A stretch of 64,000 nucleotides of DNA, from positions 929,501-993,500 of the forward strand of contig VCAZ01000070.1 in assembly GCA_005784505.1 (NCBI GenBank), given 5' to 3'. The notes under the pieces are model-generated. The model was not told the origin of the DNA and searched no databases. It worked only from the letters and a program-made list of their open reading frames with translations. Source of the stretch: Bagarius yarrelli (lineage: Eukaryota; Chordata; Actinopteri; Siluriformes; Sisoridae). This document shows positions 37,601 through 48,398 of the stretch, one piece after another. Each line of letters opens with the position of its first letter. Position 1 is the first letter of the stretch. The position numbers and the translations under genes are program-made.

Positions 37601-40313
37601 CTCTTCAGAAATACTTAAGAATTCCAAGTTTAAGAAAGTAATCGTTCAATTGCATATAATTTAGATGATTCCTAAGGGTGTCAGTAATTTTGCTAAGTAA
37701 ATCAAAAAATATATGAGTATTGTTTGTTATGGAAAGCAATAGATAATTTGTTCTCTGTAATGTTTATTAACTTTGGTTATGAAAGGTATCAGTTATTGTG
37801 AGATTGGCTGTTGGGTGTATAAACGCAAAAAAATGCAGACTTTTAGATGCTAACATTAGTAATATACACATTTCATACACATTTCCTATCAGGGGAAAGT
37901 GTTTTGTTCTAAAATGATCATTTTTCTTGCCATTATTACATAAAATCTGTATTTGTGGACTTGTCAGTTCTTTGTAGGGTTTATTTTTAAATTAATGCCA
38001 CACATTTTAAATAGAGTTGCTATTTAGATCTCAGTTTACAGGAAAAAAAAAACCTTTACAGAGAAATCACAGCTAAAAATTGGCTCACATCTTGAGTTGT
38101 TTTTTTTTTTTTTTTTTATTCTTGTTCCCACCAAGAGTGAGTGTTTTAACACCTTGTAGAGATATCGACAATAGAAACAACACACACGCCTGTCCACATA
38201 AGCCCACGCTGCCCGATTATGACTGGCTCATCTGCTTCAGGAAAGCTGTAAATGAGGCAGCTTTTTGCCATCGTCTCCGAGGGAGCAGAAGTGTGAAACA
38301 ATCCCACGTCACCCTTTCGGCTCAGTCTCTTCCTCTACTGTCCAGACTATCGGAAAGAACTTTTCTGGCTCTATTGATAGACCAGACCAGATAGGTGATT
38401 ATCACAGGATTTGCATTCATGGTCATTGCCTTAATTAATTATCATACCCCACACATGGTTGTTGTGGGTTATTTTTTTATATTCAAATATGGGCTTTCAA
38501 TGCATCATATGCATTATTTTTACATCATTATACATATATTACAGCACAGGGGTTTCTGAAACTGTAATAAAAACTATTAAATAACGGTAGGAAAATGGTA
38601 GCTCAGTAGGTAAAGTGTTGGACTGCTAATTTGAAGATCAGGGTTTGATTTCCAACACCATCAAGTTGCCACCATTGGGCCCCTGACTAAGGCCCTTTAA
38701 CCCCCAAATTCTGTAAATGTAATTTTAATTGATGTTGGAAATTTGGCTAAGTTAAAGCACTTGGTTCAGAGATTTGCATGTTCTCACCATCTGCAGGAAG
38801 TAAATGGTCATATGTAATGGACCAGTTGTATATAATATATATTTATAATATAATAAAATGTATATATTATTTAGGACCACCTGCATAGTCAGGCACTTGT
38901 TTTATCAGTCATTCATGTAGTGGCTGAATTAATATCCATAGTATCTTATATAATTACTCTTTACATGTGTGGTGGACAGAAAAGCATTTCAGCAAGAACA
39001 ACAATTCAACCCTTCAGAGGTTGGGCTACAACAACAGAGGATCACAACTGTAATTAAAAAAGAAGAATTTTAGGCTTGTTTTAGAAATGTTATTCCTTTA
39101 TTATGCTCACACAGTTAAAAAACAAGTAATTTTTTTTACAAATTTTTCACTATACAGTTTGGATGGTTCTTTAACCAGAATCACCTTAAACTCTTGTTCT
39201 TGGCTGACAGGAGTGAAAACTGATGTGGTCTTCTGTTGTTGTAGCCCAGTCAACAAAATCTTTGATGTTTTTGCATACTGAGATGCTCACCACCGGTGGC
39301 GTATTGTGAGATTTCAGTCAGGGCCTTCAGTAAGCAACTGTAAACCCTGTACATACATTTTACAGCTAACGCAGCTATATGCTAATAATGCGCATATTGC
39401 ATGACTGACATTATATAGTGCTCAAAGTCTGGTGTTTAAAAGCTGCCTTGGTGAAGCTGTTCAGACCATCAAAGCCAGAATCTTTCGGTGTCCCTTTATT
39501 CTTAATAAAAAGTAAGCACAGCCAACAAAATAGCCACTCATAGTGCTCATAGTTGCAATTCTTTAAAATAGCACACAAAACCTTCGCTGGACTTTGTTAA
39601 CTCATCGGCAACGAGAGTGTAGCGGTACCGCTAACTGCGGCTGTCATTTTCTTTTTTTACTGTGTTTCACTGTCTTACCTTGAAAATTCCTGATAAACAC
39701 AGAGGGTAGCATCGGGCACATTGCTAGACCCAGCGGGCGGCCTGCCACTGAACGTCGAAATGTGTTTGGCTGATGATTATATCTGTGTGTTATGGTACTC
39801 AATTACATCTCGTGGAAATAAATTGAATTGTGGACATGTAATTATTCAAATAATTTTTTTACAACAAGGTTTATAGAATTTAACGTACCTGGGGGTTAGC
39901 ATTTTGCTTTGTTTTAACTTTAAATTAAAAGATTGTACATCCAAAATTGCTTTTATCCAGAGCAACTTACATTTATCTCCTTTATACAAGTAAGCAATTG
40001 GGGGGTAAGGGCCTTGCTTAGGGGCCCAACTTGGTTGTGCCGAGAATCAAACCCTGATCTTTCAATAAGCAGTCCAACACCTTGAAATTCCTAATTGTAA
40101 CTTTAGATATTCTTATTTTACCAAGACAAACAAGTGCCATCAGAACAGAGCAATTCTCCTTGAGCGACGACATTATTACAGCTTCTCATGTGCTGCCTGA
40201 CTCCCCACATGAGCTAGACTTGTGAAATCTTGCTCTTCATGCTGAATATTTATACCCTAGGATGAGACAATACCAACGTTCCAGAATGTTGTGCTGATTA
40301 CCTCACGCTTACT

Positions 40314-40350
<37 letters not shown>

Positions 40351-43300
40351 ACACACAGAACAGCATCACACAGTTCCTCACATACAGTACTCCATGTTCA
40401 TTTAATTATGAGCAGGTATCATGGGAATGGCTCTAAGCATTTCGCTTTGAGCTCTACAGCTCCAGAGAAGGGGGGCAGGGCTGCAGAGACAGATCCTGCT
40501 TCAAATTTGCATTGTCCTCAGTCTGACCAATAGGCTCAAGCTGTGTACCCGGCCTGATGATCGGAGAGCGAGCGGGGGGCTGCAGTCTGAGCCGTTCTCA
40601 CCTGAATGATGATGTGTGAAACAGAGCCTTATTTGGAAGCTGTTGATAGAGAGTTTTCTGCCTCTCAGACATGAGCATCTTTGAGTTCGCCGTGTGCTTA
40701 GGAAGAAGCTGTCGGCTCGCTCATTCGTCTGTTTTATTCGGAATTTCGATCCAGCTGTATACGTGATAAATGCATAGAACACTGAGAAACGATGTTTCGT
40801 CTCATTTGGAGAAATGTCTAGACTGCACTGGTGTTCTAGCATATTGTGGACTTTGGAAGAGGACTATTTCAGACAAAATGCATTGATCATACTTTTGTGC
40901 TATTATTGTTTGCATCTCTCCAGCTAAGCCGTACTGTTTTATTTGTTATACGGACAAACTTGCTTCCCAAAATGCCTGAGGCAAATTACCTGCTAACCGT
41001 TTCTTGGGGATACATAAAGGTAGGCTGGTCATCGTCAAACTATTTCATAATACAGGGTGCATCTATTTGTATTTTCTATTGATTATATAGGATTGTTTTT
41101 GGTTGGTGTCCTGATTATTGTTTTCTTCTGCTTTTTATTTATACCTTTTTAAACACTGGCTGTTTTTTACATGGTGTAAAGATTTCGAAACGAATGAATC
41201 ACTAGAAATTGACGACAGTAAAATCATGCAAGTTCATTAGCCATCAGACCTTCGATCTTTATGGTCAGGACATAAACATGTTTAATTAATCACTGATGCA
41301 CATAGCAATCAGTATATGGTTACTCATTTTAATTCAGTACCAAGGACAAAGTATTGACACAGACACAAATTATGAATATGAAAAGATTTGTACGAAAAAT
41401 TATGAAAGCCCACGGCTGCAAAATGATCTGACCAAAATTATTTGTAATAGGGTTTAATATTGTAATTCATAAGTCACACTTATTATTTTAACATACATAT
41501 AGATATATAGTAATTAATTAATTTTGTATGTATCAAGCCTTTTTAGGTTATAATGTACATTATGTTGGATGTGTTTATGATGCAATTCATATGTTAGGAT
41601 GTGGATGCATGATTTTTTTTTTAAGCATATTATTTATAGGTGCCAACTAGTTATACTAGTAGATAATGTAGGTCTGGAGTTGTCATTATACACTAACAAG
41701 GTTTAGAAGATTTCCTATAAATTCCTATATTTTCTCTAAATGTAGGTGGGTGTGAAAAAAATAGATTTATATGTTGGAGTGAACCTGTTGTGGGAATGTA
41801 GATGTATGTCCTACTAAAAAAGGGTTAAGGGTTTAAAAGAAATGTAAATCTGTACTGAAACCCTGGGCAAGTTAATAATGATGGGGTATTTTTTACATTG
41901 CTATAAAACAGATCTTCAGGCCTCATCTGTAGTATTAGCATAGATAAAAAAAAAAGGATGATGCATGAATAAATAAATAAACTACCTCCTTAATGAGTTA
42001 TATGAGAAGTCCTAATCAACCGTCAGGACCTGACAAATATGTCCTCTTTCTTTTTTAGTAAAAAAAAAAAGAATTTTAAAAGAAAAGAAACACAGAAATA
42101 TTCTCATATGATTAGATACACACTCAGAGAGAGTAGAAGATGCATGGAGGTGTGAATGAAATGAGCTGTTACTTGATGAGCTTATTGCATTGAGTCCTGA
42201 CTTGCCGTTAATCCCTGTGTGTAAACGTTCAACAATAATAAGATTTTGCTTCGTTTCCTAAAAATTAGTACACGTTCATATACTATAAATGTATAAATTC
42301 GTCAGAGATACAAGTTAAGTTTTTTACATGCGTACCTTATTTTAGTTATAATGTACTATCTGGAAAAAAATTACTAAAGTAAAAGATCTGCATGGATGGA
42401 GAAACGAGCTGATTTATTGATTATTGGAGTCGGTGAGATTGCAGTTATGTAGGTGAGGTTGTAAATGAATGACTTCTTTTTATTGCTGTTCTCACAGCTG
42501 CTGTTGGTTAACAGATAACGACTCTAAAGTACAGGCGAATGTTGTTGTTTATCTCGCTAGCGTCTAGCCGAGTCCATGCTGCCGCCGTTTCCATGTCTCA
42601 CTTCCCACACAGTTTTTTTCTGTGCCGTGTTAAGCTTCTGTAACGGTTATCATGCCTCTCTTCCAAAACACGATTTGACATTATCTTCCACCCCACATAG
42701 TGTCAAGCTCTAGTTTTCCTGTCCTGCAGTCCATGTTTTCGAGGTATCCTACCCTGTGACTGACTGTGTCATCGTGACCTCTTTTTTCGAAGTGTGAGAT
42801 TCTGACTCTGTCCTCATGTGTTATGGCTTGTCCGAGAAACTTGGCCTTGACTTTTTAGACCATCTGGAGCCCGAGTAAACTTTATCTAGAATGTGGGGTC
42901 ATTATAATGTTCTGGGTGGTCAAGAAGCTGTCATGAGATCAAGTTTTCATTCTTTTACGATGTGTTTTATTTGTTTTAATTTAGACGTGACATGAGAACA
43001 GATTTTTGAATGGTTTTTTTTATTACTTAGGTGGTTTATGTTAGAAATGTTTAGAAAATTCTGTACATTCCAAAGTTTAACTGTGCAACACGTGCCGTTG
43101 CAGTTCAAGAGGATGTTGAACCGAGAGCTGACCCACCTGTCAGAAATGAGTCGCTCTGGAAACCAGGTGTCTGAGTACATCTCCAATACTTTTTTAGGTA
43201 AGTGGTGACAAAAATGATAAATGTTTCAGAACTGTGTCATAAAGCCAAACGCCAAGGATTTAGTTTACATTTTAGGGTTTATGGAAAATGACAGGCAGTA

Positions 43301-46300
43301 TTATGTCGTTTAAAATATCAATTGTAGAACAACATACAGTTTCATGCTGCTTTATAGAAAAATATTAATATCAGGATTTTATACTTTATCAATAATTGGT
43401 GATCAGTGTTGTAAATTCTTTAATGTGTTCTATCTAGAGATATTTTTTCATTTTTATGAACCCATGTCTTCCATCAATTGTCTTGTTATTATCCAAAATT
43501 TGACATGTGAAATAATACGATGATGCCTTTTTTTAACAATTGCTTGTTTGTGTCCGTGTGTGTTTGTTTGCATGTCTTGGCAGACAAGCAGCATGAAGTG
43601 GAAATGCCGTCTCCGCAGTCACAGAAGGACAAGGAGAAGAAAAAGCGGCCGATGTCCCAGATCAGCGGTGTCAAGAAACTTACCCACAGTTCCAGCCTCA
43701 CTAACTCCAACATCCCTCGCTTCGGAGTCAAGACAGACACAGAGGAAGCACTGGCCAAGGTGTGTATGTTTTTTTAAGTAAGTGTGTGAGTGATCGTTAG
43801 AGTGACTGTCTAAAAATCACATGTGGGTTGTTGTTTTTTTCATTTCAGGAGCTTGAAGATGTGAACAAATGGGGCCTTAATGTTTTTAAAGTCACAGAGT
43901 TCTCTGGCAACAGACCTTTAACAGTTATGATGTACACCATATTCCAGGTGTGAACCTTTTTTGTTTTATGCCATGTATTTGTGGTATTTGTGATCATTGT
44001 TTCTGGTCCTCTTCCTGTTGGATCATTCATGTAGTTTTCCTCTATCGCTTTTCTTACAGGAAAGAGACTTATTAAAAACATTTAAAATTCCACTCGACAC
44101 TTTTATAACGTATCTGATGACGTTAGAAGATCATTACCATAGCGATGTTGCCTACCACAACAACATCCACGCTGCCGATGTGACTCAGTCCACTCATGTG
44201 CTGCTCTCTAGCCCTGCTCTTGAGGTACCACACAACACACTGCATGTCACATCTCAGAATCTGCCTTGTTTAAGTTCACCTATTTCACCAGCTCAGTTAA
44301 AAAAAAACTTCACTTAAGAGTTTTATACATTGATACACTCCATTGCCAAAAGTTTGTGGACACCTGACCATCAGATATATATGTTGTTCCTTTTGGCAGT
44401 ATGGCTTTGTTCTAAATTCCATGTCTTTTTATGAGCTTCATGAAAAGCCTAGACAGGGAAACAGCAGCATCCTTAGGGCCAACATTTTAAGCACAGGACA
44501 GCAACACAAATCCTCTCAAAACAGAGCAACAAATGACAAAAATATGGCATTGTTTAAGTAGCAAAATAAAGGGACTAGATGGGAAGCAGCAGAGCAAACA
44601 GACGAGCTGTGTTTAAGTAAGACGCCCTGTTTAAGATTTGCCAATTGAGTGCTCAGGGCTCAATCAGCTGATAGGGGTTGGGTTGCTTTTCACCCAATCA
44701 GCTGATAGTAAGCTTGCCTGTTAGGCCTGTCTGAACTGAAGCAGTATTGCTTGATTAATACTATTGTAGCCGAATGAACATATCTCTTACATTCATGCTC
44801 CAAATTTTAGTGGAATCTCTTTCTAGAAAAAAAAGAGAGAATTATCCAGAAATCTTTCCAGAAAGATTGGGGAGTAAATCTGAAATAAGTTTTTAATTCA
44901 AAAACTTTAGTGTATTTAGTCTCTGCGTGTCCAGCAACATTTAGTCACTAATATAATTAACATTTATACTCCAAGAAAAATGGAGCTAATTAAATAAATT
45001 GGCTAAACCCTTCGTTAGAATCCTTCCAGTGCTCTTTGATCATTTGTATCAGTAGTGCATTTAAACAATTGTGCAAATTTCTTGCCAAATGTGTTTTATT
45101 GCAGCTATTAGTTATTTTTGTGCATGTAAACACACTGAGAGTTTGGTTAAACAGCTTTATTAGATAAGGGAGTTTAATAACACACTATTACACTGATTAT
45201 CTGCTGATTGTAGTTCTGTCTTTTACCAGAATGTGTTTGGTATTTTTATCTGAGTAAACAAATGCAGTTTTTTTTTCTCCTCTTTCCCTCTTCTGTTTCG
45301 ATCAATAGGCTGTTTTCACAGATTTAGAGATTCTTGCTGCCATATTTGCCAGTGCGATACACGATGTCGATCATCCTGGCGTCTCCAACCAGTTCCTCAT
45401 TAACACCAGTAAGTCGTGTAATTTTTTCCCTGCCAGCGTCTCACCACATCAAGCTGACAGAGTGAGAACGGGCTTATCAGTCAAGATACTGTCAGCGTGA
45501 CCCATTATCTATTTGTGTCTCTGCCTCTGTCCTCTAAAAATAAACCTTGTATGGACTCCAAGCACCTTCTTTAAATAAGTACTCTAAAATTGAAAGAATT
45601 TGAAATGTTTTGTGCTTTTTCTGGCTTGCGGGTAACACAAATAAATTGCGTGAACTATCAATAAACTAATTTTTTTACTATGGGCCGAGCACAGTGGACT
45701 AGATACAGATGCACAGGGTTCACGTACAGACGGGTGTCAAAGTAGGACAAAAAAACAACATGAAAGTGTGTTGAACCAACAGAAAGGTTTTGCACACTTT
45801 AGTATAGATGCTAAAGCGTTCTAATTGATAAATATAGAGTTTTTCAAAAAAGAAAACCAACATAAGTTTCTTTAAAAACATTCACCTGTGACTGTTTTCT
45901 TTTCAAGTAGGCTGATACAAATTATGGTTTTTGAGGTGACTGTAAAGGTTTGAAGTGTTTCCCGTTTACGTTGCTAGTCGAGATTTACATGTTCTACATG
46001 GAACTTTAGTCTGCATCTGTTCTTTACCTTTAAAACACAAATACTGCCATATTTCAATGCGCTTCTTTGTTTTGCCTCTAAATGAATCTTACTAGTTCAA
46101 AAATTTCATCAAAATTAGCTCACATAAAAGTTTTGCATCTTGTGATGGTTTTGCGTTAAAGCAACCACTCATAACTAACTAACCACATGCAAATATTTTA
46201 CTATGTGCCTCAACCTAAAACGAAATCTTTGACTGTGCATTATTACTTAAAGTACAGACAATTTATTAATATACTAAATATAATTGAAATAACTATTGAA

Positions 46301-47330
46301 TAAATAATCCTTTTAAAATAATTGATAATGTCAACGCTCATTTATCGCAAAGCATTGCCATTTGCCTAACATAATCAGATTTTGATCAAATTATATTTTT
46401 TAGCCTTAATTTCTCTTAATTTGTTTTGATGAGAACACTGTCTCAGTCTTCGCTTCAAAATCCCAAAAGTGTTCAGCTGGTTGGGCTGTGTGCAAAGCTA
46501 GCCGCTACGTCTCTGGATTAAGTGGAGTCATTCAGGAAGAGGTCCAAAAACCAGAAACTAAATATCCAGCATAAACACAGCCCAGAGTTCATATTAATCT
46601 GTCCCCAGTTGTACTACATACAAGGGTATTACACTCCATTTCTGGCGCTATATTTAGAGTGATTGACCTTATTTCATTACTTCGTATATGAGCAGTTGAG
46701 GGTTAAAGGCCACGCCAGGGTCCCACAATGGTAGCTTGGGCTGGGAATTAAACCCATATCTTTTGTTCCGCAGCCCCACCCTCATCGCGGCCCACCACAC
46801 AGGTTTAATAAGGTAAATGTACATAGAATCTGGTTTTTATGTGAGTCATTGAAGTTTGTTTTCAGACTTGAGCTGGCTCTGATTATAATACTCGTCTGTG
46901 TTGGAAAACCATACCTGGCTGTGGGCTTTAAGCTGCTGCAGGAGGAGAACTGTGACATCTTCCAGACCTCACCAATAACAGAGACAGTCCTGCGCAAGAT
47001 GGGCATCGACATTGTGAGTATACCCCGTTTATCTGCACTTTATCTCATTATTAATGCCATCTTTCCTGTCAGAGGGCTTTTTTTCACAGAGCGCGGTTTG
47101 GTCAGTCAGGTTCTGGCGACAGACATGTCGAAACACCTGAATTACTGGCGGATCTGAAAACCAGGTCGAGACCAAAAAGGTGACCATCTCTGGAGTTCTG
47201 CTGCTGGCTAATTATTCCGACAGGATACGGTTAGTTATAGACACGTCGCTGTCAAGGTTATATACATGACACTCTCAACTACGGTCACTTCTTCAACTCT
47301 CAGGAGCCATGAGCAAGGTTAAACGTTCTG

Positions 47331-47372
<42 letters not shown>

Positions 47373-48346
47373 GGTCTAGACTTTCCCTATTACGTACTGT
47401 AGCTTATGAATGTTAATAATTAAGCTTGTTCATCAGGGGTGCTAATCATGCCTGGCCCTGCCTCTGACCCTTAATGTTAATTCTGGATTTTACAAACAGT
47501 TCTCTGCTAAAATTTACACTGCACTTTGCAATTTGCACTAATATTTACTTCAATAATAATGTCATATATTGTATCTATCTGTTACAACCTTAATGTTATT
47601 ATGCTCCGGATAAGGGGGTCTGCTAAATGATGTAAATGATGCATGTTAGTTGTTAACAATATGACATCGTAAAACAGTTATTTCGTTACGTCTCCTTTTT
47701 TCTTTCAGGTGCTACAAAACATGGTGCACTGTGCAGACCTCAGTAATCCCACCAAGCCACTGCAGCTGTACCGCCAGTGGACAGACCGCATCATGGAGGA
47801 ATTTTTCAGCCAGGGAGACCGTGAGAGGGAGCGTGGCATGGAGATCAGTCCCATGTGTGACAAACACAACGCTTCAGTTGAGAAATCCCAAGTAAGATAC
47901 TGATGACGTGGAATATTATACTCGGTTTTACCACTAGGTGGTGAAGGCATTATGTTTTTGGAGCATCTATCCGTTTGCAATATGTGGCAAAATGTAGACT
48001 GTCAAACTGTCATTCTGTATATTGCAGCAGATTAACTGATTATATTTTAATATTTTAAATTAATTCAGACATTCTCAAGAACACAAGTTTAAATGTGGGA
48101 AAGTGGTAGCGTAGTGGTTGAGGTGTTGGACTGCTAATTGGATGAATTACCACTGCTGGGCCCCTGAGCAAGGCCCTTAAAACCCAATTGCTCAGTTTCA
48201 TAACAGAGATAAATGTAAGTCACTCTGGATAAGGAGGTCTGCTGAATGCCTCAAATGTAAATGTCTGGCTTGTCCTTTTGGCCTTGCAAAGTTTAGGCTG
48301 GATGGATAGATCAATGGATGAATAGATCGATGGATGGGTAGGTAGG

Positions 48347-48398
<52 letters not shown>

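Larger units (their letters stand above)
34189..40971 (+). other. pde4d: pde4d intron between the UCR2 exons
   Basis: Contains SINEs of three types and microsatellites listed separately. Nothing else is recognisable until the CpG-richer region upstream of the PDE4D6-type exon. Confidence 0.5.
44225..46865 (+). other. pde4d: pde4d introns flanking the HDVDHPG exon
   Basis: Apart from the exon at 45309-45408, this holds the end of a family-B repeat and a SINE fragment. Otherwise nothing is recognised. Confidence 0.45.

Noticed and set aside
40501..40842. 113-codon minus-strand open frame upstream of the PDE4D6-type exon
   Set aside because: It lies in a CpG-richer probable promoter region where long open frames are expected by chance.
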